Shown here: piece by piece, positions 1 to 10,735 of the stretch
Layout of the letters: each line of letters starts with the position of its first letter
How positions within the stretch are numbered: position 1 is the stretch's first letter
From: Rhytidiadelphus loreus
Lineage: Eukaryota > Streptophyta > Bryopsida > Hypnales > Hylocomiaceae
Assembly (NCBI GenBank): GCA_947034895.1
Contig: OX344762.1
Span: 14,141,501 to 14,205,500 of the forward strand
Reading direction: 5' to 3'
DNA length: 64,000 bases
The notes under the pieces: generated by a model
What the model saw: the letters and a program-made list of their open reading frames with translations, nothing else
Databases searched by the model: none
What the model was told of the DNA's origin: nothing
Program-made: the position numbers and the translations under genes

Positions 1-1173
1 TCAATCTGCCCTGCCAACTGCGGAAGAACACACAAACAAGGTGCCAATAGAATACAAAAGAAGTTTGAACAAAAGAAGACTCTCATTCTCCTCCGCAGAG
101 AATGAATTTATATACACTATAAAGCGCCAAAAAGCGAAAAGCGCCCCAGAAAATCCTCGCAGGCAACCCACGCTGGATTTCCGGGATAAGCCTCGCTGGC
201 AAAATCAGAATGCTAACCCGGTTCAAAACCCTAGTAGACCAGAATACTAATCCGGTTCCTAACTATCAGACCGGGATCCAATCCGGTCCGGTTCCTAACT
301 ACAATCCGGTCATAACACCCGGTATTTACAAAACTACTTTACACTAAGACCCCATGCCCATCTTCAATGTAACGCTGACGGTCTCAGGCGGAAGCTCGTC
401 GAAGACCTCCTGCAAGTTCCTGGCCCTCTCACCAGTAGGAGGATCCGGTCGCTCTGGCGATGAATCCAACTCGATGTGCTCAGCAGATCCGGTCCCTCTC
501 GGCTTCCGCTCCTTCTTCGACTGGGGAGTAACATCCTTCCTCCGGTTTAACTCTGTTCTTCCCGGAAACGACTCAGGCAAGGAAATATCCGAAAGACGGA
601 TACTCCTTGAGAGTACAGTTCCGGTCAGCTTCACGCTGCTCATCTCCATCCGGTCCGCAGCTTCCCGAGCTTCCCTCATAACTGCCTCAACCTTCTCGGC
701 GAAGTCTGTCAAGATCCGGACCATCCGGGAACCGGATAGCTTCTTGTACATAACTGCGGCATGGGCGCATTTCTGAAGCGTTCAAGCACCTCCCAAAGAC
801 TATCTCACTTCCACTCCTAGCCGCACGTCCCGTTCCTTACTTTCCCTCCTGGTCCTGACCGGAAAGCAACAAATTGCAACTGCGGATGACCAACCCCACA
901 GCGCCCAAAAGAACTACTCACTAATGACGCCCTACCTCACAAATCTAAAGAGAAATCACAAAGACGAAACACAAAACAGCCCCAAGCGTGAAAACAAGCC
1001 TCAGCGCTCAAGGTAGAAAAGGGATACTAATTGGCAAGGCCTCTCCTTATATAGTCCCAGGCTCTCAGCGCCGCCAGAAATTAGGTCAAATGACCTAATC
1101 CGGTTAACCCTAATCCGCTCCTGACCTAATCCGGTCCTCCAGATCTGATCCGGACAGAACCAATCCGGTTCGG
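1..1173 (-). mobile_element. Truncated, internally deleted copy of the CCGG-motif transposon
   Basis: The stretch is nearly identical to 55591-57997, in the complete element at 54653-58191. It is collinear from base 1 to about 747, then lacks about 1.24 kb that corresponds to 56338-57575, then resumes and stops at about 1173. Motifs of the form AATCCGGT and CCGGTT recur in its non-coding parts, as in the full copy. Neither transposon end is visible: one side runs off the window and the other breaks inside the element. It is a degraded non-autonomous relic. Strand is given as the coding strand of the element's ORF. Confidence 0.85.
344..751 (-). pseudogene. C-terminal remnant of the CCGG-transposon protein
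   Basis: An open frame of 135 codons matches the C-terminal part of the protein encoded at 55934-57586. The internal deletion has removed most of the N-terminal and central coding sequence. Its value is comparative: it reads CGA where the other copy reads TGA (56039-56041), so that stop is a recent C-to-T change. Both copies end at the same TAG (344-346 here, 55934-55936 there), which suggests the ancestral stop. The residue composition is charged and probably coiled coil. No known domain is recognised. Confidence 0.7.
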
Positions 1174-1201
1174 GGGCGAATGCACACTACGCTGGATCAA
1201 T

Positions 1202-1220
1202 ATGGACTGTCACAGTCCAT
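1202..1220. repeat. Perfect 19-bp palindrome
   Basis: Nine-base arms (ATGGACTGT and its reverse complement) flank one central base. Looser GGACT and AGTCC words recur nearby (around 1380-1410) and in the intron at 3310-4023, so this may be a degenerate member of a palindrome class associated with the transposase gene downstream. Otherwise 1174-1740 is AT-rich and shows nothing else. Confidence 0.5.
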
Positions 1221-1739
1221 ATTTCAGTGGGTGTAGGTGAAATTCTTGTAATTTCAAATGTATAAAAGTTGTGGAACATTAAAAAGGACTCATATTAATG
1301 TTGGATACTTTATGATGTATGAAATCAAAAAGAAATCTTTGCAAAATTGTTTATACTTTAATAGTAAAGGACTTTGAAATGGACTCTTCATATACTATCA
1401 CAGTCCACAGCATTTAAGAGAAAGACTCATTGATCTATTAGGAATTCAAATATTTTGTAATAGAAGGAATTATATTTTCATAGGTATATATGTGATGAAA
1501 TGACATATTGGGGAATATGTAGGGTTGTATTTCTAAATTTGTAGATATGGACTATTATTCAGGCAAAATTACATCCAATTTTTGGGGCTTCATTTCACCG
1601 TTTTAAAGTTGAAATTCTTATATGTTGGCTTTGCTAAATGTTTCTATAAAGTCTTTTTCTAAGGTGGTATGTTCTTAAATTTTCGTTTCTGTCTTTTTCT
1701 ACAAAGTTGCAGTGGCAGGTGTCGAGCTGGTCAGACCCG

Positions 1740-2448
1740 TGGCTCTGTACACGTGTTTGACAGGGATTGGGTTTAGGGGGACTCGGGAGATTGCTCTATA
1801 GCTTAGGGTTAGGGTTCGGGGTTTAGTTGTGTTCCTCCTTTCTGCTTGACGACTTGCATTTCTGTTGAGGCTCGTATTCGGGTATGGTGTAGGGTTGTGG
1901 TAATTATGCTGCACTTTCATCTGGCTACCAGGGCTACTTGCAATGGTTTCAGAATCAATGCATCTGAGGAGGGTTGGACACAATAGTTGTGGGAACAACC
2001 CCGATTGTCAAGTGTGCAAATTTTGGGCGTGAATTGTGGAAGTTGCAAGTTGGTCGAGAATATTGTGGTTTAGCGTCAAGCATGTTGTGATTATGGAAGC
2101 TGAAGGTTGGCTTAGGGTTAGGGTCACTACTGTTCAAGCGTGTTGCATCGTCTGAGAAATTCATTGGGTGGGTGTTGTCAAGGGTTTAGTGTCTTAGGGT
2201 TTAGGGAGATGGATGTGGTTTGTTTGCATTTTGTATTGAAGTCTGGAAGCTTGGCTATGGGATTCTGGTTTAGGGTTTAGGGTAAAGTCTTTGGGGTCAG
2301 GGTTTACGGCCCTTAGCTGGGTCATGGGGTTCGTTTTTTGCAAGATTGTCCTCAGATTTTGCACAAAAATGGGATGTTTCTCTAAGGCGGTGGTCTCGTA
2401 CCTATCCTCCTACTGCATCAAAGTTGAGTCTCAAACCCACCAGTTCTG
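1740..2448. repeat. 5' region of the transposase gene with telomere-like TTAGGG/TTTAGGG words
   Basis: Scattered units such as TTAGGGTTAGGG and TTTAGGGTTTAGGG occur near 1783-1822, 2112-2125, 2191-2206 and 2268-2283. They are far too few and interrupted to be a telomere. No open frame here is convincing. The region lies directly upstream of the ATG at 2449 and is presumably leader, promoter or element flank, but no promoter element could be assigned. Confidence 0.45.
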
Positions 2449-5400
2449 ATGGGTTCGGCCAAGGTTAGAGAGACTAGGGCTGGGCGTGGGAGGTTGCCTC
2501 CTCAAGCACGAGCATTGCACGATGTCCAGAAATCAGGACAGCGGAGATTGGACTATATTGCAACAGAATGGATCAAGTCATCTCAAAATGCAAAGAAATC
2601 AAAGTCACGAAGACAACTTGCCGAGGCTAATTCAATTCGGGACAAGGACGGTGACTGTGAGTCGCATGAGTGTACAGAAATAGATCGGTCTTGTATTATA
2701 GAGGACCAGATTGTAGATAGAGAGGAGCGTAGGGCTGCATTGCTGATTGTTGAATTCATTAGTTCAAAGCTCTCTATTCTTCCAGGGCCAAACAGTAGAA
2801 AAGCAGTCTTTGCAAGAGTTTTGGATCACAAGAAAGTGTGTGCTCATCTTCCAGATCACATTCTTCCCTCAAAGGTGTTGGCAGCATATGAAGAAGTACT
2901 GGGAGGTGTTTCAGCCCGTTTAGATCTTGTGAAGGGAGTGAACAGTGCAGCAAAGTTGGCAACTAAGCACGCAATTTTAGATGCTGCAGTGAGTTCCAAT
3001 ATTGGTTTAGGATTCGGGACAGGTGGACCATCGCTGAGACAAATAGGAAGACTGTTACGAGTTCACCCGCGCAATCTCGCAGCTGCCATTTCCAGACGAG
3101 AAGTTATGGACAGTAACGGGGTGTTTGTATGCATGCTAATGCTCCGGAGAAAACGCACAGACGGACTCAACCTAGAAGAACGCACCCGTATCATTGAGTG
3201 GTGGGTGGTCGAGAGCCGAGTCTCACCGAATAAAAAGGATGTAACCCGGAAGTGGCGGTCACCGGGTGTTTACGAAACGAAGCCGACGCATTATTTGCAA
3301 GAAACACAAGTAAATTGTTGCCCTAAATCCATGGTTGTAATAAACTTTGGGGTCTGTTGATGCTTGGATACCTTAGTGAATTGCATGTAGTTTTGTGTAG
3401 GGTTGTAGTATAAAGTTGTAGTGTGAGGCTTGTACCATCTAGAAAGTGTGAATAGTGGTGAACTGTTCATCTAAAATTTTGTTAAGTACTCCATACATTT
3501 TGACAATAGTCGTAGTTTAGGATTGAGTACCCAATCATTTTTCATCTAAAGTCCGCTGGAGTCCTGGGGATTACATGAAATGGAAGTGTGCAGTACTCTT
3601 CACATGTTGAGTCCAGTATGAGTAGTCTGAGGTACCATAAAAGTACTCAAAATTTCACTATGAGTCTTTTGAAGTGCACGTTGAGTACTGTGAGGATGGA
3701 TTAAAGTCCTCGGCAGTCCATTATGACTTGACTAACGTACCGAGCGGAACTGGGATTCAGTCATTTTCATTTGAAGTCCATAGGAATTAGTATTCACGCT
3801 TCAATTCTTGTGGTTGAATTTAGTAGTGCAGGTGGAGTACTTTGAGGATGGATAATGGTACTAAATAGTCCACTGTGAACTTAGTGAAGTACACATTTTT
3901 AAATAGGACTAAATGGCCTTCCTTTGCAGTGCATAGGAATCAATACTTACACTTGTAGGGTTATGGACAAATCAAATGTACTTAGTAATATGTACTAACA
4001 TTGACTTTGTTGTTGTTTTGTAGACACAATTTTTTATTCGCTTTGTAGTAGCCTGCCCAGAAGTGTCAGTTGCAGAGAGGGCATTTGGGATGTTGAAGCC
4101 CTTCTATGTCAAGAGGCTAAGTGAACGAAACACTTGTTGCTATATTTACCATGTTGAGTTGCATGAGTTGCTTGTTGCTCTGAACAACATGCGAGCAGGT
4201 AAGTTCTGGATTATAAATTGTCGATGTGTTGTAGACAGGCAATGTGCGGCTTGTATCATTCAGTACAACGGCTTGACTGAATTGTGGCAATCTATAGTGT
4301 GCACAAAGGGAGAATTTGATGAATGGCATAATGTCAAATGCTTGTATGGTGAATGCCCCCATTGTGGGGTAGACACTCTACCACTTTGTCCAGACGAGGC
4401 TGAAGGGTATGAGGGTCAATTACTGGAATGGAGGAGGTTTGCCCTAGAAGAGACTATTTCGAAGAAGGGGAAGGTCTTGAAAAAGCTAAACTTGGTCTAC
4501 AAGAAGACCACTTCAGATGTCTTCCTAGATTACTTGAAGCCAAAACTTCAAGCTTTTGTTACCCACAATTTTGTAGCTAGGTGGGAGGACCAGCAGTTCA
4601 AACGTTGTTGCAAGGCATTCCCTGAAGACACAGTAGTCTCTGTTGTCGACTATGCTGAGAACTATAAGTTCGAGATTCAAGACGAAGTGCAAAGTATGCA
4701 CTGGCACTCGTATCAGGTGAGCATTTTTGTCCAAATAACTTATCGGCACAACCCCGAGTTGGACCTCTCTGACCCTGAGACATGGATACTAACGGAGTAC
4801 CACTTTTACATTTCGGATGACAAAAATCATGACTCGGAGTTTATCCAGTACTGCTTCGGGATGCATTGGGATCACATGGCGAGATCTGGATTTGCATCGA
4901 AGCAGCATTGGGTATGGAGTGATGGATGTGCTAATCAGTTTAAATCCAATAGACCTTGGTATTTTGTGTCTAGATATCCAAATTATGACAAATGGATGCT
5001 CAATGCTGTGGAGTTTCTTTGGCAGTGGTCATGGCAAGGGCCCTCATGACGGAGCAGGGGCTGTTGTAAAGTCTTTCATTCGAAGAGAACAACTAAAGTC
5101 TCATGGTGTTCAGTTGCAGTGTGCTAATGATGTTGTGGTTTTCTTGCAAGCTTATTTGACTGAGAGAACAGAGACTACGTACTCTGGTCGCAAAAAGCCG
5201 ATGAGACGGTATTTCCACGAAGTACTAGAATCAGATGTCCAACCTCTTCGTGACAATAGGCACAAATGTGATGTTGTACATGGGACTAGGAAAATTCACT
5301 CAATAATGGCAACAAATAAAAACCAAATTACCCAGATAATGGTGAAGCCATTGGCTTGTTTCTGTGCATTTTGCATTGACAACGATTGGGCAAGATGTGT

Positions 5401-5917
5401 AAATTTGCATTGGACAGGAGAGTGGGAACCAAAGTTCTTGCAACCAGGTGACACTGAATTTGTAAGACGTGCAATGGTTGAGAGTTGGGATGGCGTTTGG
5501 CAATGGGGAGACGATGGAGAGCTAATGGCTGCCACCCTAGATATTGGTGACAACTTTGCTGTCAATGCTGCAGCAGGCAATAGCGAAGGGCAAGATTTCT
5601 TGCTCATCCGAGTTACGAAGCCTTTGCACCCAGCTAAGGCTGCTTTTACTTGTAAGTGGGGCACTGAATTTCAGCAAGGAGATCTTGTCGTGGCTGGACA
5701 TTACTATCAGGTGTGGGGATCTTCGGAGAGTTCTTATATGCTATTGCGGAATTCCAACATTGTCTATATGCATGCTGCACACATTCGTGCAGTGAAGTTC
5801 ATTATGCCTCCAAAAGACCATCGGGTTACTGGCAATGACATGGTTTTCAAGTTGGCGGAGGAGGTAAGGACCAAAATCATGACTGTGCTTGTGAATTTGA
5901 ATCTGGAAGAGGATTAA
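2449..5917 (+). CDS. DDE-like transposase with HGKGPHDG motif (two exons, one frameshift)
   Basis: Exons are 2449-3309 and 4024-5917, joined in phase 0 by a GT-AG intron. The product would be about 917 residues. The second exon carries a pattern I know from uncharacterised, transposase-like proteins of plants and many invertebrates: an NTCC block after LKPFYVKRLSERN, then VVDYAENY (about residue 495), WSDGCANQFKS (about 585) and GSGHGKGPHDGAG (about 622). The three acidic positions are plausible DDE catalytic residues. A CxxxxCPHC cluster may bind zinc. One extra base near 5010-5015 shifts the frame just before the HGKGPHDG motif; exon 2 is 1894 nt, one more than a multiple of three. This is either a recent lesion or a sequencing error. 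It ends at TAA. The superfamily is not assigned. Confidence 0.75.
3310..4023 (+). other. Intron of the HGKGPHDG transposase gene
   Basis: A 714-bp intron starts GTAAAT after a CAA codon and ends TTTTGTAG before ACA, in phase 0 on both sides. The reading continues without a break from the HYLQETQ end of exon 1 into TQFFIRFVV at the start of exon 2. The intron is full of short AGTACT, GAGTCC and AGTCC words of both orientations. Whether these are functional sites or a decayed minisatellite cannot be told. Confidence 0.7.
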
Positions 5918-5965
5918 AGACTCCAATTACATTTGCACAGTACAATTTTGTTTTTGGTTTGGGGG

Positions 5966-6043
5966 GGGTGCACAGGTGGAGCGGGGGGGGGGGGGGGGCA
6001 CGCATGAATTGGATGCCATCAGGGTTCAAGTCCCTGTGTGCCC
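5966..6043 (+). tRNA. tRNA-like sequence, probably a pseudogene or SINE head
   Basis: A perfect T-arm (CAGGG, 7-base loop TTCAAGT, CCCTG at 6020-6036) carries an ideal B box GGTTCAAGTCC. GGGTGCA at 5966-5972 can pair with TGTGCCC at 6037-6043, using two wobble pairs. A GCAT/ATGC anticodon-like stem lies between them. The D-arm region is a poly-G run of about 17 bases, and position 33 is not T. I see no clear anticodon, so a working tRNA is unlikely. A tRNA-derived SINE or decayed tRNA is the better reading. Confidence 0.3.
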
Positions 6044-6369
6044 GATTGGGGCCTTTGCATCAATGCAAAGTAATTTGTCTTTCCCTTGCCATCAAGGGTG
6101 TTCTCCAACTCATGACCGGAGGTGAGTACTTCATAATCATTAGCTGGGTCTCGGATTCTTGATGAATATAATAGCTATTATTGCCTCAATTCAGAATTTG
6201 AAACCAGTGCTGATGTTTGATGGTTTAGGTGTTTGCATCATTGTTTTCAAGTGTAATTGTGATCTAAACCCATTTAATTTTGGTACTCATGATGCAGGTA
6301 AACCAAGCGGTTTATGACGTATAAAGAGCTGGGATTTCAGCTTCACCCTACCCTAAACCCTCTTCTTAA

Positions 6370-6530
6370 CCCCTGCTCTTAAGTCCAAGGTAGTCTTATT
6401 TAGATGCATAGTGCTCACTGCAGTCCGAGGCAGTTGTTAGGATGTAGCGTAGTGGTCGCTCCAGTTTGAGGCAGTCTGATTTAGTCCTAAACCGCTTGGT
6501 CCAGTCGAAGGCAGTCCTTAGGATGTCTCT
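6370..6530 (+). repeat. Degenerate short repeats with CAGTCCGAGGCAGT core
   Basis: Four or five loose copies of a word like CAGTCCGAGGCAGT, followed by TTAGGATG, occur at about 6385, 6420, 6455, 6500 and 6540. They lie between the transposase gene and the next ORF and run into its putative start. The remaining 6044-6369 shows no gene. Confidence 0.45.
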
Positions 6531-7062
6531 CCTCCCACAGTCCAAGTCTACTTTGCAAGAATACTTGGCAAGTGTCGATGAGGTAGTGGAGAGCCGAAAG
6601 GGGAAAGTTCCTTACTTTGAGGATTCACACGTGAGAGCTCTTCTCACGCACGGACATGGTGAGGATGTGCTGTGGACAGTGGCTGCAAACCGGGAGTTCA
6701 GGCAGATGGAGCATAGTGTTGGTGTACCGTTCTATGGGCAATTTGGAGACAATGACCTGATGGAGGATGATTGTTTTGGATACAGGGAGTACTCCGAGGT
6801 AGAGTCAGAAGGCGGTAGCCGACGATGGGTGCTCTCATATGAGTACTTCCCCGACTCCAACGTTCATCGGACGGAACGTGGTGGTGAAGACAACACGCTT
6901 GAAGAGGTTGAGCAGCCGCCTTCTGAAGAACAGTGGCAGAATATGACATATCGGCCAAGTATGTGGAATTTTGATACCAACGCAGATGTTCATACCAATG
7001 CGGATGTTGCATATTCCCCCCAAGGTAGTAGGGATGTTGCATATTTCCCCCCAAGGCAGTAG
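6523..7062 (+). CDS. Hypothetical acidic protein, 179 residues
   Basis: The ATG at 6523 is the first methionine of an open frame that ends at TAG 7060-7062. An alternative is that the frame is an internal exon, because CTCCCACAG just after this ATG would be a good splice acceptor at 6538. The product is rich in Glu, Asp and Tyr. It has a short repeated tail in which NADV, DVAY and PQG/PPR words recur. No domain is recognised. It lies 600 bp downstream of the transposase on the same strand and could be a second gene of that element. The short repeat words of 6370-6530 lead directly into it. Confidence 0.45.
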   Translation: MSLLPQSKSTLQEYLASVDEVVESRKGKVPYFEDSHVRALLTHGHGEDVLWTVAANREFRQMEHSVGVPFYGQFGDNDLMEDDCFGYREYSEVESEGGSRRWVLSYEYFPDSNVHRTERGGEDNTLEEVEQPPSEEQWQNMTYRPSMWNFDTNADVHTNADVAYSPQGSRDVAYFPPRQ

Positions 7063-7707
7063 GCTTTAGGCGTTGCATTAGGCATTACCCCAATTTCAGT
7101 GTAGGCTTGCTTTCAAAGACACTAGTGTGTCTTATTTTCGTTTTGGCACTTTCATGCAACCCTAAATCCACTATAAGCAGTTATACAGCTTTACAATGCA
7201 CTGTGAAAATGCAGTTGCAATTTTGCTTTATAAATGACACAAGAATTTCCTACCTTGTCTCCTCCATTTTTTGGCCTCAAATGTTTGTTCTGTCTGTCAA
7301 ATTAGTTAATTAATTTCAAGACAGCTTAGTAATTGTTAGCCATTATATGGGGCAGTAGCATTGGAGGCTACCCAAATAAAATCGCAGAAAGGTCGATGCT
7401 TCCCGCCTCCATCTCAGTCATGAAGCTAGCCCACAGCCTGGCCTCCCAAAATTGAACCCTGTTCTATTTGGAGTTATGGCTTCTTGTGGTTAATGGATTG
7501 AGATGGACTGCTATTTATTCTTGTCATAACCCGGAATTGGTCCTTCTCTGGGGTTGTTTAGGGTCAAGGGTCTATGTGCTAGGCCTCTGTAATTTAGAAA
7601 CACATTGACTTTGAAGTCACCATTTCTTTGAAGACATTTATCCTAAAGTACTCTCACACCAATACATATAAAAATTCATTTTGCCTCAAAATTTAAATTA
7701 AAATGAC
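7063..7707. other. No gene seen
   Basis: Moderately AT-rich sequence without a coherent open frame, RNA motif or repeat that I can support. Confidence 0.5.
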
Positions 7708-8106
7708 ATGTTTGAAGCATCACTTATTCACTCCCCCAAGTGCTAATTATTTAACACAAGAGGAGTTGTCCAAAAAAATATACTACTTCAACTGTGGCCC
7801 CTCTGTCCACTAATATAGGGTTAGGAATGAAATTCATAAAATGTTTGAAGCATCACTTATTCACTCCCCCAAGTGCTAATTATTTAACACAAGAGGAGTT
7901 GTCCAAAAAAATATACTACTTCAACTGTGGCCCCTCTGTCCACTAATATAGGGTTAGGAATGAAATTCATAAAATGTTTGAAGCATCACTTATTCACTCC
8001 CCCAAGTGCTAATTGTTTAACACAAGAGGAGTTGTCCAAAAAAATATACTACTTCAACTGTGGCCCCTCTGCCCACTAATATAGGGTTAGGAATGAAATT
8101 CATAAA
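7708..8106 (+). repeat. 133-bp tandem triplication
   Basis: Three almost identical head-to-tail units occupy 7708-7840, 7841-7973 and 7974-8106. Each begins ATGTTTGAAGCATCAC. The third differs at only two sites (ATTGTTT for ATTATTT and CTGCCC for CTGTCC). Such low divergence indicates a very recent expansion or an assembly duplication. No coding function is apparent. Confidence 0.95.
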
Positions 8107-9400
8107 ATGATCAAATATTATGATCCTAATACTGAGATAATTAACTCGAATTGACACTAGATTTATACATTAAACTTCATGTGGGCACATAAGAGGAGCC
8201 CTGTCCAAGCAAATCTGGATTGTGTTGTGCACTGAGTATATTGGAATCTATAAATCACGAAGCTCCGCAGCTTAACTGCATTCATTACCTCCAGCAGCGT
8301 TAGCTTCTTTAACGTTCAACAACTCGTACCAGACTGCCAGAGTATCCATGGACATGGATCATTGTCTAAGCATCAAGCATTACCTGCTGTTGTGTCATAA
8401 ATGCCCGATGATTGCCTACATGCAATTATTTACTGAAGTACAGTGTAGTGTTGAAGGAATGTTGGCAAGGTAGAGTGCACAGTTGTACTAAATAGATAAT
8501 TGTACTCCATAAAGGTCCTTATATGTCGCTCATGACCAATCTCCATGTACAGCAGTTTACAATAAGTGCACAATCAGAAATGTTTCAAGTCCACGCAAAT
8601 TTTCACTACTTATGCATGCAATTCCACATTTATAACCCCATTTAAAAAGGATTACAGCTGAAGACCATACGGAATGGAAATAGATTTATATTGCAAACTA
8701 GTCTGTCCATTGTTTGACATTGGTCTCTATTAATTCTCATACACACCCTAAAGTACCAAAAGAACTAAGGTAACGTTCCGGCCAAAAATCCCTACGGGAA
8801 TCTCTAATTTATAGCGACTCATTTGCACCCTAAAATCGGAATGCCAATCAATTTAAGTCCCGGTGCAGTGCTGCTGGGCGTTTGTGGAAGACCATATGCT
8901 GTAATTATAAAGGAGGACTTGCTTGCACGTAAGGCCCTCTGCAAAATCGGGATTAATGCATGAAATCTCTTGCATTCACAAACGGAAATCCAATTGCAAA
9001 ACTTCAGCACTTGCACCCTTGCACATCCTATAACAAATTGGGGTGCCAACTGAAGACCCCATAACTACAAAGAACCAATCTGCACACCTAAACACAGAGC
9101 TAATCTAAAATTCAGATTCATACCTTAAATACTAACTTCGCAGCTTTGGCAATGGAAGGCACTGCTTACCCTCAGCTGATCTGGAAATGAACAAACATCA
9201 AGTTCCAATTATTCACTGAGATGATGGTTTCATGCCTGTATCAAGTGCAGCTGCTAACTACTTCACCTAAACACATTATGGAGTTCAAACTCTAAACCTA
9301 CATTCCTAAACCCTACTTCAAAATCAAAGTGTTGCAATCAAACTTGGACCCTAAAACTCTGCAAAAGGCATGATTTGCTCACAACAATGGGATGATCTGG
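8107..9400. other. No gene seen
   Basis: AT-rich sequence with no convincing coding frame on either strand. It is the 3' flank of the minus-strand gene that follows. Confidence 0.5.
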
Positions 9401-10156
9401 TCATTTGGCGCTCTTGCTAGCTGCCCGAGTGTTGGACGCCGTGGACTTCCGGGCTTCAACAGGCACCTTCTTCCGCTTAGAATTTGCCCCCACAGTCGCC
9501 CTCATATGAGCATTGTTCTTCCTCTTAGTTCCGCCTCTGCTACTTTTCTTTGACTTTCTCTTGGCCATATCGTCCACCTTGGCCTCGTCTTCAGCTGATT
9601 CCTCGTTATACTCTTCTCCCTCTTCATCGTCACTCTCTGAAGCTTGATCATCGCCCACTGTTTCTTGAAGTTGCTGCCCATCTTTATTGTGATCCTCATC
9701 ACTGAAATCGCCACCTACGGGAACAAGGTCTTCTGGCTCCACCTTAGTGACTGCCCGGTCACTCTTGGATCGTGAATTCTTGCCCTTTGAATTGCCTCTC
9801 ATATGAGATCCGAGGAGAATTGACTGTGGGCCTAAACTGTGTACTCGGTCAGTTTCCGACATGCTCTGTACTTGTGGTGAAATCTCTGTAGGCACTCCTG
9901 AGCGCTCATCTAGTCCCATGCTTGTAGGTGACCCTTGTATACCTGTGGACTTTGGAGGTCTTGATGGACTCAGGTTGGAGCGTGTAGGTACATCAGAAGT
10001 GTTTCCGAAGTCCGTAGTACATATAGTACGTGCTGATGTGCAAGATGTAGGACCTTCAATGGACTTTTCACCTAGATTGAGTCCTTCAGTCACCTGGTCA
10101 TCTTCCCCCTGGCTTGCAGTGGGACTTTCAGGGACTTCTACAGTCCAAAAAATCAC
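9401..10156 (-). CDS. Hypothetical low-complexity nuclear-type protein, probably a last exon
   Basis: An open frame of 251 codons ends at TGA 9401-9403. It has no ATG near its 5' end. CTGTAG followed by AAGTCC makes a splice acceptor at 10138 plausible, so the exon is probably 9401-10137, entering in phase 2. The N-terminal half is Ser/Pro/Thr rich. The centre is very acidic (a DDEEGEEYNEE type stretch around 9600-9650). The C-terminus is strongly basic, with KRKSKK, GGTKRK and NSKRKK clusters typical of nuclear localisation signals. No enzymatic domain is visible. It may be the 3' part of the RING-like gene upstream, but I could not find a donor in compatible phase. Confidence 0.5.
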   Translation of the reverse strand: MIFWTVEVPESPTASQGEDDQVTEGLNLGEKSIEGPTSCTSARTICTTDFGNTSDVPTRSNLSPSRPPKSTGIQGSPTSMGLDERSGVPTEISPQVQSMSETDRVHSLGPQSILLGSHMRGNSKGKNSRSKSDRAVTKVEPEDLVPVGGDFSDEDHNKDGQQLQETVGDDQASESDDEEGEEYNEESAEDEAKVDDMAKRKSKKSSRGGTKRKNNAHMRATVGANSKRKKVPVEARKSTASNTRAASKSAK

Positions 10157-10735
10157 TCAAATGTGAGAGTCTAAACACCCTAAGCACAATTGTACAGTGA
10201 CATGTACAACACTTCACTTGTAATTACAAAATGGACTCTTATTACAGTAAACTTGTAGGATTATTTACTCTCCAAGCACTCGTGGCCACTTCTACAATTC
10301 TATGCCACATACTATGTAATTGCTAAGTGCTGAAAAGGATTTTGAGACAGTTCTATGGAATTGTTGCTAAGTAAAATCTAGTATTTAGCACCAAAATGGA
10401 CTAGTTTGGGAATTCTGGTTCTTCGAACTAGTCAATCCTCCTCTCGCACGGACTAAACAGCACTACTAGGATCTCAGAATGGACTAATGCGTTGTACAAT
10501 ACTCATGTTGCACCCATTTACCCAAGTACACAATCATATTCTGATTGATTCATATAAAATAAATAAATTATTAATGGACCCCTTCCCAAAACCCTAAACC
10601 CTAAAGGAACAAAGCATGAGCTCATTGAACCTACTGATTGGCCAAGAAAACAAGGAGACCCAAACCAAAAGCTGCCCGAATCTATTGCAAACACCAACAA
10701 AGCAAGATAAAACCGTTGTTCATTGCTAACAAGGA
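10157..10735. other. Non-coding gap with one telomere-like word
   Basis: Nothing coding is seen. AACCCTAAACCCTAAA occurs at about 10590-10606. The stretch may be an intron between the flanking minus-strand reading frames. Confidence 0.45.

Noticed and set aside
354..776. Plus-strand open frame over the transposon relic, and its longer twin at 55944-56567
   Set aside because: Both are the complement of the minus-strand frame that continues through the full element and carries the charged coiled-coil composition; the plus frames are Ser-rich shadows.
1740..2300. Telomere or subtelomere
   Set aside because: TTAGGG/TTTAGGG words are few, mixed and separated by unique DNA; the same holds at 10590 and 15160.
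5944..6162. Coding frame across the poly-G run
   Set aside because: Its Gly run comes from the homopolymer and the rest overlaps the tRNA-like fold.
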